A model generated the notes under the pieces. It was not told the origin of the DNA. It made no database searches and was given only the letters and a program-made list of their open reading frames with translations. Shown piece after piece: positions 23,411 through 33,506 of a stretch of DNA of 64,000 bases; positions within the stretch are counted from its first letter, which is position 1; each line of letters begins with the position of its first letter. Location: the NCBI GenBank assembly GCA_029959085.1, contig JARWIR010000001.1, positions 65,038,899 to 65,102,898 on the forward strand, written 5' to 3'. The position numbers were made by a program, and so were the translations under genes. Origin of the DNA: Nemophila menziesii. Its lineage: Eukaryota > Streptophyta > Magnoliopsida > Boraginales > Hydrophyllaceae.

Positions 23411-24967
23411 AATACACTCAAACCCCTATACATATCGTCTATTTGTCAGTTTACCCTACTTTATTAAACGTGCCCCTTTATCCTCTGTACAAAATTTTGT
23501 GCCCGTTTACTCCTACCAACGGATTATGTCCAATTTTTTTGCCAATATATTATTTAATTATTTTGTAATAATTTTAACCAATTTTAATTATCATTTTAAC
23601 CCATAAGTTTGAAAAAAATCAAAATTAATCCCAGAGTATTTTATTATTTTCAAGCAATCCCTAAAATTATTATTTTAATGTTATATATTCATTATTAAAT
23701 ATGAATAAATAAGAAAATACCTCAGCCACCCATCCCCAAAACACCCTCTCCCCTTGTGTACAATGTATAACCAATAAATGCAAAGTCTGAACCTCGTACT
23801 TAATTTGCCTTCAAAAGCCATCCATATTTAGTTATATACCTTTTCTTATATGATTTTTTCTAGGATTGTAGTAGGTGTTCTTGGTCAACACTAAGCACAC
23901 CTACTTATAACCTCAGAAAAATTAATTAGTTTAAAATGCATATAACAAAAAGTAATGTATAATAATGAAACATAAAACCTCAAACCCAATATCGTATCCA
24001 ACATGTTTAAATCAAAATTGATCAAGTCATCGACTTCTTAGAGCACATATGCGAAAACTATACGAAAATAAATAAGTATAAGTAGACCATCTCTGCCAAA
24101 TTAAAATTTACTAAAAAAATTCAAAGATTAGTCGTAACAGTGAAAAAATTCGAGAAACACCAAAGCAACCTTGTCAATAGAGATGAGACGTAAGTCGAAG
24201 AAGTGAATGGTCTTGAGAAAACCATAACAAACCAAATAACACTATGAAGACCATCTCCGCCAAATTAATATTTACTGAAAAAAAAGTTAAAGATCAAGAC
24301 TATCTTCGCAAAATTAATATTAACTCCAAAAACTTCAAAGACCAACAGTGTGAGTGATAAAAAATTCAAAAATACCAAAGAAACCTTTCCTATGAGAAAA
24401 ACAATCCATACCAAATAATTCTATGAAGACCATCCACCAAATTAATATTTCCTTAAAAAAATTCAGTGGACTAGACCGGTTTGGAGAGATAAACACATTG
24501 GCAGTCGAATGGAGGAGAGAATGGGGTGGGTTTGAAGAGATAAACGGGTTGAGAGTGGGCTTGAAGAGATGAGAGGGGGTGGGGTTAGGCTTATTTTTTG
24601 TCTAAAGTGGTGTGGATTTGATATATTTTTTTTTTGAAAGAAGAAGAAGTGTCGATGTGGGTGTTGGGGGTTATTCTTTTATGTATTTATTGTTAATTAT
24701 TTTAGGGTATTTGAAGAAAAAAATAAAAAAATTAAGGCCAGTTTTAATTTTGTTAAATTTATTAGCTAACTTAATAATTAAAATGATTTAAATTAATTAA
24801 AAATTATTGAAAATAATTTGATAATAACTTAACCAAAAAATTAGACGAATCTCTCCACATGGGTAAACTGACACAATTTTTGTATACATGAGGTTAGGAA
24901 GCACAAGTTAAAAAATAATGGGTCGTCTCACAAACGATATTAGTACATGGGAAATAGTGTATTTACT
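23407..24967. mobile_element. Non-autonomous DNA transposon with long imperfect TIRs
   Basis: 1561 bp. The outer 12 bases are perfectly inverted: AGTAAATACACT at 23407-23418 and AGTGTATTTACT at 24956-24967. Similarity continues imperfectly for about 130 bases on each side: CAGTTTACCC, AAATTTTGTGCC and CCAATTTTTTTG on the left correspond to complements of GGGTAAACTG, GGCACAAGTT-type blocks and CCAAAAAATTAG on the right. There is no transposase. The long TIRs suggest a Mutator-like derivative, but no 9-bp target duplication is visible because the left flank is an AT repeat. Confidence 0.6.
24079..24470. repeat. Internal diverged repeats of the TIR element
   Basis: Four imperfect copies of a block close to GAAGACCATCTCCGCCAAATTAATATTTACTGAAAAAA, starting near 24079, 24246, 24299 and 24425, with related AAAGA(C/T)CAA tails between. 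They occupy the middle of the TIR element. Confidence 0.6.
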
Positions 24968-25900
24968 TCAATAGTCGTATTATTTTGTTCAAAAATACTT
25001 TCAAAACAAATTAGTATACGAAATATAGGTGATACCCCACAAGCACGCGTCACCACCACTTGTCTGATATCGGCATCGATGACGGCGAGACGAGTCTCGT
25101 TGAGAACGAGATGTGATGGGGAGTGGGTGTGGGCATGGCGTGAGTCGCGGGGAGTTAAGAAGTTTAGAGAATTAATTAAATAAAAATAAATAAATTATTC
25201 ATAGTAGATATCTATAGGAGTTGATGGAGACACATTTACACGGGTTAAGAGTTGTCAAAAGAAACGTGTAACTTGAATGCTGCATATTCTTCTCTCTAAC
25301 GATATGGTTGATTCTAAAAATATTCTAACATGATTGAGCTGTCAGACACAATCTGGTGATACCTTCCCTGAATTGTAAGCAATGTGTCTATTACCATTCC
25401 AAAAAGTCAGTCAAAACGTGTGCATTAATGAAGTTACTATATAAATATTTCCTTTGACACTTCATTCTACACCGTAACAAACCAAAACCAGTTAAAAGAA
25501 CCCTTTTTTCTTTAAACGGTTCTTCATTTTAGAATAGATTTCATTTTGTTATTTTAATTGATATTTAAGACGGAATTAGTAATAATAATTCTTTCGAGAA
25601 TGTTCGGCATATAGTTTAGTATATTGGTAGTAATCGAAAAATCTTTCTCAAGTCAATGAATTTATTTTAAACGATTACTTTCATATTATGATTTGTTGTT
25701 CGTCTTTTGTACTTAAATTATTATAGATTTGTTGTAATTTTTTTAATAATTACTTTAAATCATAAAATAATAATTGTTACTTTGTCGATCATTATTTACT
25801 TTACTAACGAGTAATTTCTCTCCGCTGGCCTCCCATTCTTGATAAAGGTGGCACTTAGTATACGAACCCTAATTTTACTTTATTGTACAATTCTTTTTAT
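24968..25900. other. Intergenic flank with a TATA-like site
   Basis: No ORF with family features. A GC-richer patch at 25030-25150 encodes nothing recognisable. CTATATAAATATTT at 25437-25450, followed about 30 bases later by CATTCTACACCG, looks like a plant core promoter. The Copia insertion 450 bases downstream means any transcript would be cut. No matching coding exon is seen. Confidence 0.25.
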
Positions 25901-26131
25901 TGTAAATAATATATTTAGTAGTGGATATCTTTTCTATTTCTTGTCTTTTCTATTTCTTGTCTTTTCCTATACCTTATTTATGGGTGTAACTTATTGTAAA
26001 TGAAGGGTCATATATCTCCTATAAATATATGACCTTCATTCTTTTGTAGTTGACACACTTCAAGAAATGATAAGAAAACTCTCTCCATATTTCTCCATCT
26101 TTTAGTTTATATATTATCCTAGTTTATAACA
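25901..26131 (+). repeat. 5' LTR of Copia element
   Basis: 231 bp, TGTAAATAATATATTTAG to TTTATAACA. It contains CTCCTATAAATATATGACC (TATA box at about 26018) and the R-U5-like GAAAACTCTCTCCATA. It matches the 3' LTR closely except for an extra 16-base copy of TCTTTTCTATTTCTTG and a few single changes. Confidence 0.93.
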
Positions 26132-26150
26132 CGTTATCAGCACGACGCTC
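26132..26150 (+). other. Probable primer-binding site of Copia element
   Basis: CGTTATCAGCACGACGCTC lies directly after the LTR. This sequence is common at this position in plant Copia elements. It contains TATCAG as in the initiator-Met complement, but I do not assign the primer tRNA. Confidence 0.6.
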
Positions 26151-26374
26151 AGCCGATCGAATCAAGGAAAAATATTTTCAGGTATGATTTATATTACTAT
26201 ATTTTATATATGTAGTTCTCTATATATTTCTTTTGACAAAAAAGAAAGAGATGGTATAATAAGGACTTCCATTTGCAACCGATAAATATTATAAGGACTT
26301 CAATTGCATCCTATATAATACCATTAGGCTATTCAAGCATATAAAAATGGTTAATCATTTTAAAAATAAAAACT

Positions 26375-26919
26375 GAGGCGTGAAGCCCATATGTAAATAT
26401 ATTTTTGAAAGGCTTGAAAGTAAAAACGAGTTTTATTTCTAGGTTTGAAACCTACAATGCCCGAAGCATAAAAGAAATCATATAAGCATGAAGCCTAGAT
26501 TTAATATCATAGGCCTGAAGCCTAGAAATAAATATATCATAGGCCCGAAGCCTAGAAACCAAAATATATGCCCGAAGCATAAATTGTTTTTTTTCTTTCG
26601 AAATCTAACGCTAGAAAAGGCCCGAAGCCTAGAAATAAATTAAAATAAAAAAAAATTTGCATGAAGCATAATATTAATTATTTTTGCACTTGCAAGATTC
26701 AAACTTTACCGATTGAGTTATACTATGATTGTTAATCTAATATTTTTATACATACATATATTTATGCCTGAAGCATAAATTAATTATTTTTCGAGACTTG
26801 AGAGATTCGAACCTGTACCGAATCAAAATATAACAACTCATTTTACTAATCAAGCTATGATAATATATTATCTAAAAATGTATATATAATATACATATAT
26901 TTATGCCCGAAGCATAAAT
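26375..26919 (+). other. Leader hairpin series with NNGAA loops (Copia)
   Basis: About ten short inverted repeats share a five-base loop ending GAA. Examples: TAGGT-TTGAA-ACCTA (26440-26454), ATGC-CCGAA-GCAT (26457-26469), TAGGC-CTGAA-GCCTA (26510-26524), TAGGC-CCGAA-GCCTA (26540-26554), TATGC-CCGAA-GCATA (26567-26581), AGGC-CCGAA-GCCT (26618-26630), ATTTATGC-CTGAA-GCATAAAT (26760-26780) and ATTTATGC-CCGAA-GCATAAAT (26899-26919). A 3-bp version is at 26377-26387. Stems change on both sides while the loop stays, so structure rather than sequence looks conserved. The position in the untranslated leader would suit an RNA packaging or dimerisation signal. That role is inference. Confidence 0.7.
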
Positions 26920-27012
26920 TAATTGTTTTTGACACTTGTGAGATTCAAACCAGTACCGCACCTAAATAGAATAATATATTTTACCAATTGAGCTATGACA
27001 TATTTTTAATCT
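26655..27012 (-). repeat. Tandem tRNA-like units in the Copia leader (antisense)
   Basis: Three tandem units, each a hairpin followed by an inverted tRNA-like segment. On the minus strand unit 3 has A-box-like TAGCTCAATTGG (26995-26984) and B-box-like GGTTTGAATCT (26951-26941). Unit 2 has TAGCTTGATTAG (26857-26846) and GGTTCGAATCT (26813-26803), close to the B-box consensus. Unit 1 (26720-26695) is collapsed, with both boxes nearly adjacent. None folds as a full tRNA by eye, and acceptor stems are not matched. This could be a tRNA-derived insertion later tandemly duplicated. Confidence 0.55.
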
Positions 27013-27042
27013 AAAATACTACTGATTTTGTATTACAGTATC

Positions 27043-28164
27043 ATGGCAAATATTATCAATCTTGAATTTGCTGCTCTTGATGTTTCTGGAAGAAACTATT
27101 TAACTTAGGTTCTCGATGCTGAAATGCACTTAAGAGCGAAAAATCTTGGTAATACAATTAAAGAGACAAATACATCTAGTGAGCAAGATAAAGCAAAAGC
27201 CATGATTTTTCTTCGTCACCACATAGATGACGGGTTGAAATCTGAGTATATAGGTGTGAAGGATCCAGCCATTTTATGGAAGAATTTAACAGAACGGTTT
27301 AATCACCTAAAGGGAGTAATACTTTCTAAGGCTCGTTATGACTGGATGCAATTGAGATTACAGGATTTCAAAACAGTAAGTGAATATAATTCGGCTTTGT
27401 TTAAAATTGTGTCTCGGTTGAGATTGTGTGGAGTTAACATTAACGAAGAAGATATGCTTGAGAAAACATTTTCTACCTTTCACCCAACTAATATGGCTAT
27501 ACAAACTACATATCGTGAAAAGGGATTTAAGAAATACTCTGATTTAATCTCACATCTCCTTATTGCTGAGCAAAACAACTATTTGTTAATGAAAAATCAT
27601 AACTCACGTCCCACTGGACCATCACCATTCCCAGAAGCGAATGTCAATGCAGTATTCCCAGAAGTAAATATAAATAATTTTGGTAGAGGACGTGGACGTG
27701 GTCGTGGTCGCGGTCGTGGACGCGGTCATGGTCGCGGTCGCGGTCGTGGTCGTGGTTATGGTCGTGGACATAGCTCAAACAATAATCACCAGAAGTGGAA
27801 CAACAATAACGGTGGGAGACAAGAGAAAGGTAAAGGTACGAATAATGTCACCCCTAAAAATGATGATGATGGTTGTTATAGGTGTGGGATGAAAGGACAT
27901 TGGTCTCGTACATGTCGTACATCAAAACATTGGGTTAATATCTATCAAGCATCAATTAATGGAAAGGGAAAAGAAACCAACTTTGTTGATTTTAACAATA
28001 CTATTGAAGGTGAGACTTCCCACAACAATGATGGAAATAAACAAATAGATTTTACTCCTTTTAATGTTGATGATTTTCTAAACGAGACAAGGGGAGAAAT
28101 GGATGGGACTGAATTTGTTGGTGGTGATGCTAATGATGGGGTCGAAAATAACGAAAATAATTAG
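27043..28164 (+). pseudogene. Copia gag
   Basis: Capsid-nucleocapsid protein of about 373 residues from ATG 27043. Codon 22 is TAG (27106-27108) where relatives have Trp (NYLTW), so the ORF is cut near its start; from 27109 it is open to TAG at 28164. The central region has the Copia Gag pattern (AILWKNLTERFNH, YNSALFKIVSRL). An Arg-Gly run encoded by a hexanucleotide repeat lies at 27683-27775. A zinc knuckle CYRCGMKGHWSRTC (C-x2-C-x4-H-x4-C) lies near 27873-27914, followed by an acidic, Asn-rich tail. A single nonsense change appears to be the only lesion. Confidence 0.9.
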
Positions 28165-28375
28165 ATGAATCTGTTAATGATGGGGTCCAAAATAACGAAA
28201 ATGACTAGATGAACTTTATCTTTACTTGAACTTTATTATAATAATAATTTCACTTGATAGTATAATTAAATAAGGACTCTTGTAATGCATTAAACGAATA
28301 AACTATGTGTTGCTATTATTTTTTCTTCTCCTTGTTATACTTATTACATTTTTCTTTTATTTTGTTTATAGAAAA
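28165..28375 (+). other. Gag-protease gap of Copia element with acceptor-like tract
   Basis: Begins inside a tandem duplication of about 42 bases (unit AATGATGGGGTC..AAAATAACGAAAAT, 28131-28211). Ends with a long pyrimidine tract and TTTTATTTTGTTTATAG at 28355-28371, a strong plant 3' splice-site look-alike, five bases before the next ATG. Confidence 0.45.
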
Positions 28376-29687
28376 ATGGAAAATGTCAATGCTATAGGCA
28401 ATGTTGACATGAATAACAGAGATATTTGTTTAGTTGATAGTGGAACAACTCATACAATACTTCGAGATAAAAAAATATTTTCTAAATTTAGACTGGAAAA
28501 AGGCAAATGTTAGTACAATTTCTGGTACCACTGAACTAATTGAGGCTTTTGGAAGAGCAAACATAATATTACCAGGGGGAACAAATATTTTAGTAAAAGA
28601 AGCTTTGTATTGCAGTAAATCAAAACGAAATTTATTAAGTTTCAAAGACATACGTCTAAATGGTCTTCATATAGAGACTATGAATGAAGGGAATAAAGAA
28701 TATCTTTGCATTACAACGAATATTTCTTGCCAGAAGCAAGTGAAAGAAAGAATCCCAATTTTCTCATCAGGGTTATATTATGCAACTATAAGATGTGTAG
28801 AATCAAATACTGTAATGAACCAGAAGTTCAATGACCCAAAAATGTTTATGCTCTGGCATGAGCGACTTGGACACCCTGGATCAACAATGATGCGTCGAAT
28901 AGTTGAGAACTCACTTGGACATTCCCTAAAGAACATGAAGATTCTATTACCTCATGAATGTGTATGTATAGCCTGCTCACAAGGGAAGTTAATTATAAGA
29001 CCATCTCCAATGAAAGTTGATATTGAATCTCCGACATTCTTACAAAGAATTCAAGGGGATATTTGTGGACCTATTGATCCACCTTGTGGGCCATTTCGTT
29101 ACTTTATGGTTCTAATAGATGCATCATCAAGATGGTCACATGTGAGTCTACTGTCAACACGAACAGTTGCTTTTTCCAAACTTCTTGCTCAAATAATAAG
29201 ACTGAGAGCACAATTTCCAGATTGTCCGATAAAGACCATTCGTATGGATAATGCTGGTGAATTTACGTCTCAAACATTTAATGATTATTGCATGTCAATG
29301 GGTATTGATGTTGAACATTCTGTAGCACATGTACACACTCAAAATGGCCTGGCAGAGTCATTTATTAAGAGATTACAGCTAATTTCTAGACCTTTACTTT
29401 TAAGATCTAATTTACCCACTTCGGTTTGGGGGCATGCAATTTTACATGCCGCTTCATTGGTTCGTGTAAGACCAACTTCGGTTAATCAATATTCACCTTT
29501 TCAACTTGTTTCTGGCCAGCAGCCAGATGTGTCCCATTTTAAAATTTTCGGTTGTGCGGTTTATGTTCCAATTTCTCAACCACAACGAACAAAAATGGGT
29601 CCTCAAAGACGCCTTGGAATCTATGTTGGATTTGATTCCCCATCCATCATAAGATATATCGAGCCCCTGACGGGTGATTTATTTTAA
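28376..29687 (+). pseudogene. Copia protease-integrase
   Basis: The protease begins MENVNAIGNVD and has the active-site motif LVDSGTTHTIL (about 28431-28463). A one-base shift between about 28470 and 28495 moves the frame to one open until 29687. The integrase zinc-binding part is LWHERLGHPG...HECVCIACSQGK (H-H-C-C). The catalytic triad is seen as GDICGP (Asp), RMDNAGEF (Asp) and NGLAESFIKR (Glu). VSGQQPDVSHFKIFGC and GIYVGFDSPSII are the usual Copia integrase C-terminal motifs. An extra T in the TTTT run near 29684 ends the frame; RT continues in the next one. Confidence 0.92.
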
Positions 29688-31137
29688 AGCAAGATATGCA
29701 GATTGTCATTTTGATGAGACAACTTTCCCGCCGTTAGGGGGAGGAAAAGTGTCATTGCATAATAAACAGCAGGAAATTTTATGGGATGTGCCATCTTTGT
29801 CTCATCTTGACCCACGTACTAATAGATGTGAGCAAGAAGTAAAGAGGATAATTAATTTACAAAATATTGTAAATCAGTTACCAGACGCATTTACGGATAT
29901 TAAGAAAGTAACTAAATCTCATATACCAGCGGCAAATACACCAGCACGAGTTGATATCCCAGAAGGACAACCTGACAATATGTTAAATTTGGGCACTAAA
30001 CGCGGACGCCCTATTGGTGCAAAAGATAAGAATCCTCGAAAGAAAAGGGTTCAAGAAGCAAGTACTCCTGAAGAGATAAGTCCTATAAAAAATATGACTG
30101 ATGAGTCTAAAGAAAAATTTCTCGTAGAAATAAAGGATGATGAGTCTGAAAATAAAAATGTAACTGAAGAGTATGAAGAGATCTCTTTGAATTATCTAAA
30201 TACAAGAGAAAGTTGGGATAGAAAGAAAGTTATTATAGACAATGTATTTGCATATGTAATATCCCTAGACATTGTAAATGATGACCCCGAACCAAAAACG
30301 GTAGAAGAATGTCGACGTAGAAAAGATTGGCCTAAATGGAAAGATGCAATACAAGCTGAATTAAAATCCTTAGAAAATAGAAAAGTTTTCGGACCGATAG
30401 TCCAAACACCTAATGGTGTAAAACCAGTTGGATACAGATGGGTATTTGTACGAAAGCGAAATGAGAATAATGAAATTCACAGATATAAGGCACGACTTGT
30501 GGCACAAGGTTTTTCACAAAGACCTGGGATTGACTATAATGAAACATATTCCCCAGTAATAGACGCAATTACATTACGGTACTTAATTAGTCTAGCAGTC
30601 ACCAAAAAACTGGATATGCGTCTTATGGATGTTGTCACCGCATATTTATATGGGTCATTAGATAGTGATGTTTATATGAAGATCCCTGAGGGATTCAAAA
30701 GAAATGATACAGATAATCAAAAGCCTCCTGGTTTATACTCAATCAAGTTACAAAGATCCCTATATGGATTAAAACAATCTGGGAGAATGTGGTATAACCG
30801 ACTCAGTGAATATCTGATTAGGGAAGGATACATCAACAATCCAATTTGTCCTTGTGTTTTTATCAAGAAATATAAAAAGGGTTTTTCCATAATAGCAGTA
30901 TATGTGGATGACTTGAATCTCGTGGGTACTCCAGAAGAGCTTACCGCGACTGCTAATTATCTAATGAGAGAATTTGAGATGAAAAACCTTGGAAAGACAA
31001 AGTTTTGTCTCGGCCTACAAATTGAACACTTGTCATCCGGGATCTTTATCCATCAATCAACATATACCGAAAAGATTTTGAAACGTTTTTATATGGATAA
31101 AGCTCACTCGTTAAGTAGCCCAATGGTTGTTCGATAA
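29674..31137 (+). pseudogene. Copia reverse transcriptase
   Basis: Continues the polyprotein after the frameshift (KARYADCHFDET). A linker rich in charged residues includes KRGRPIGAKDKNPRKKR. RT_2-type polymerase follows: VGYRWVFVRKRNENNEIHRYKARLVAQGFSQ split by normal spacing, MDVVTAYLYGSLD (Asp), SLYGLKQSGRMWY and the catalytic box YVDDLNLVGT near 30900. It closes with LQIEHLSSGIFIHQSTYTEKIL. A TAA at 31135-31137 stands where Ser is expected (VVRS), a probable C-to-A change, and separates it from RNase H in the same frame. Confidence 0.93.
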
Positions 31138-31920
31138 TTGGATATAAATAAAGACCCGTTCCGACCACGAGACAAAGAAGAGGAATTATTAGGTCCGGAA
31201 GTACCATATCTGAGTGCCATTGGAGCATTAATGTACCTGGCAAATTGTACAAGACCTGATATAGCATTCTCAGTTAATCTATTGGCAAGTTATAGCGCAG
31301 AACCAACAAAAAGACATTGGAATGGAATTAAGCATGTATTGCGTTATCTTCGTGGAACAACGGATATGGGTTTGTTTTACTCAAAATATTCAGAACAACA
31401 AATAGTGGGTTATGCTGATGCTGGTTATCTTTCAGACCCCCACAAAGGCAGATCTCAAAGTGGTTATGTGTTTACTTGTGGTGGTGGTGCGATATCATGG
31501 AGATCCGTGAAGCAAACTTTAGTTGCCACTTCATCTAATCACTCTAAAATATTGGCACTACATGAAGCAAGTAGAGAATGTATATGGTTAAGATCCCTAG
31601 TTCAACATATCCGAGAAACGTGTGAGTTATCCTCAATAAGAAATATACCGACGATTGTGTATGAGGATAATGCTGCCTGTATCACACAAATTCAAAATGG
31701 ATACATCAAAGGCGACCGAACGAAACATATTTCACCAAAGTTTTTCTACACACACGAGCTACAAAAGAATAAAGATATTGGCATTCGACAAATTCAATCA
31801 TGTAACAATCTTGCGGATTTATTTACGAAATCATTGCCAACCACAATTTTTAGAAAATTGGTCCACAATATCGGAATGCGACAACTCAGAGATCTCTTGC
31901 CAGCATCAGGGGGAGTATGA
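31138..31920 (+). pseudogene. Copia RNase H and polyprotein C-terminus
   Basis: Same frame as RT, after the single stop. It starts LDINKDPFRP. The connection-region motif YLSAIGALMYLANCTRPDIA is followed by GYADAGYLSDPHKGRSQSGY (first catalytic Asp), TSSNHSKILALHEASRE (Glu) and YEDNAACITQ (Asp), then RTKHISPKFFYTHELQ and ADLFTKSLP. It ends LLPASGGV at 31920. It has no own start and would be made only as part of the polyprotein. Confidence 0.9.
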
Positions 31921-32100
31921 ACGAGACACTGTACTCTTTTTCCTTCGACCAAGTTTTTATCCCACTGGGTTTTTCTTGACAAGGTTTTAAAGAGGCAGTA
32001 TTTGAAGATAACCGATTCATATGTACTCTTTTCCTTCGACCAAGTTTTTATCCCACAGGGTTTTCTTGGCAAGGTTTTTAATGAGGCATATGTCATTAAG
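31921..32100 (+). repeat. Duplicated 3' untranslated block of Copia element
   Basis: Two copies of about 85 bases (31926-32008 and 32019-32098). Each has TGTACTCTTTTxCCTTCGACCAAG, TTTTTATCCCACxGGGTTTTxCTTG and CAAGGTTTTxxxGAGGCA. Such a duplicated block between RNase H and the 3' LTR is typical of one group of plant Copia elements. Confidence 0.75.
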
Positions 32101-32109
32101 AATAGACAT

Positions 32110-32121
32110 CCAAGGGGGAGT
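32110..32121 (+). other. Polypurine tract of Copia element
   Basis: CCAAGGGGGAGT lies directly before the 3' LTR and is the expected plus-strand primer. A similar CAGGGGGAGT overlaps the end of the RNase H ORF near 31907. Confidence 0.85.
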
Positions 32122-32123
32122 AT

Positions 32124-32337
32124 TGTAAATAATATATTTAGTAGTGGATGTCTTTTCTATTTCTTGTCTTTTCCTATACCTTATTTATGGGTGTAACTTA
32201 TTGTAAATGAGGGTCATATATCTCCTATAAATATATGACCTTCATTCTTTTGTAGTTGACACACTTCAAAAAATGATAAGAAAACTCTCTCCATATTTCT
32301 TCATCTTTTAGTTTATATATTATCCTAGTTTATAACA
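32124..32337 (+). repeat. 3' LTR of Copia element
   Basis: 214 bp, TGTAAATAAT to TTATAACA. Near-identical to the 5' LTR apart from the missing 16-base duplicate and a few substitutions, so the insertion is fairly recent. Confidence 0.93.
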
Positions 32338-32789
32338 TTTTTGTCTTCCTTTGTTAAATTATTATTTTTTCAATCCCACTCATACCCAGAACATGAAGAA
32401 TATTAAATTACAACGTGAAGTAGTTATACAAACATGCTTCGGCACGCACTGTTTCGCTACAATCTTTAAAAAAAACTTAATCGCCTATGTCTTAAATAAA
32501 TAGATATGTTTGTAAGATGTAATATATATAGTCACGAAAAGGCACAAGTAATGGCATGGATAGCCTTTAAGATTGTCTCAAATCACGCCCAAAAATGGCC
32601 CCTCTTGTCCTGATGGTCACATGCATACTTCAGAAAACACGTTCTTGGTTGGCACTCGTCTTTGATACCGACCCAATTAAAAATGAATTTAATAATCTTT
32701 TGTAAGTAATTTTTCCTTATCATCTGGCTTTTGGTTAATTGACTATTGGTAAAATACTATTTTTTGTTTATCACTTTGACCAATTTAAA
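32338..32789. other. Flank between Copia element and LINE
   Basis: Continues the sequence interrupted at 25900. No ORF, promoter or repeat that I recognise. Confidence 0.35.
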
Positions 32790-32999
32790 TCAAAGTTTTT
32801 TTTTAAACGGATTAAACAAGCCCGTAATCTATCTATCCGATTTCTATCTTCGAAACTCCCGAAATAATATAACTAACCTCCGTCTTTAGCAGCTTGGCTC
32901 CGCACCTAGCAGATTTTGCAAGAAGTCCGCTTGACCATTCAATCTTCCCGAAATGTGCCGAAATGATATTGGGCCAGCTTCATCCATCATCCACCTAAT

Positions 33000-33446
33000 T
33001 TATCGGATGGTCGGGTGAATCGTCCATCTTGCTGCTGATACCTGCCTAATACCTTGTATTAATTCAAGGTTATCAGAGACAATCGTGTTCGTTTCTCCTG
33101 GAAAAGCTTTGCATTTTTCCGTTGCCGAAAGAACCGCCAAGGCCTCTCCTTCTAGTATCGAATCACACCGTTGAGTCTCCTTACTCTTAACAGTGATACA
33201 TGGTGAGTTATTGTGCTTTTGAATATTTCCTATTCCTGATGCTTCAGCTCTGTTTGAGAACGATGCATCGCAATAAAAGGTAATATCCCCGTCTGAAAAT
33301 TCCTCAATCGGGATATCGTTCCTTACTGTTGGTGTTTGAACCCCCTGTTGTCTCCAATCAAGCCCGTGTAGTTCTCCCATCAAGTTGTGTACCGCCTTCA
33401 ATACCTGGTCAATATTAATCGGTATCCCTTCATGGACTGCTTTCAT
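33000..33446 (-). pseudogene. LINE RNase H domain
   Basis: Plant LINE RNase H of the RVT_3 type. ITFYCDASFSNRAEASGIG carries the first catalytic Asp, ILEGEALAVLSATEK the Glu and TIVSDNLELIQGI the second Asp. The C-terminal His-containing part is cut or frameshifted at 33000. Confidence 0.8.
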
Positions 33447-33506
33447 CTTAGTCTTCCACGTATTCCAGAGTGTAATGAATATATAATCTTTTACTTTTTG
33501 TTCCTT

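Larger units (their letters stand above)
25901..32337 (+). mobile_element. Ty1/copia retrotransposon, nearly complete but inactivated
   Basis: About 6.4 kb with LTRs at both ends, leader, gag, protease, integrase, RT, RNase H, a duplicated 3' untranslated block and a PPT, in Copia order (integrase before RT). Five Ts precede ATTGTAAAT on the left and five Ts follow ATAACA on the right, so the target duplication is probably TTTTT, though the exact edge is ambiguous. Short LTRs, the CGTTATCAGCACGA PBS and the CTTTTTCCTTCGACCAAG 3' block resemble plant Copia elements of the Ale/Retrofit kind. That lineage assignment is inferred. Confidence 0.92.

Noticed and set aside
24947..25183. 78-codon open frame overlapping the TIR
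   Set aside because: Starts inside the terminal inverted repeat and has no recognisable domain.
26375..26919. CRISPR-like array
   Set aside because: The repeats are short hairpins with irregular spacing in a plant retrotransposon leader; no spacers of constant length and no cas genes.
26941..27000. Possible real tRNA gene on the minus strand
   Set aside because: A and B boxes are present but no acceptor stem or proper anticodon arm can be formed, and the unit is repeated within the Copia leader.
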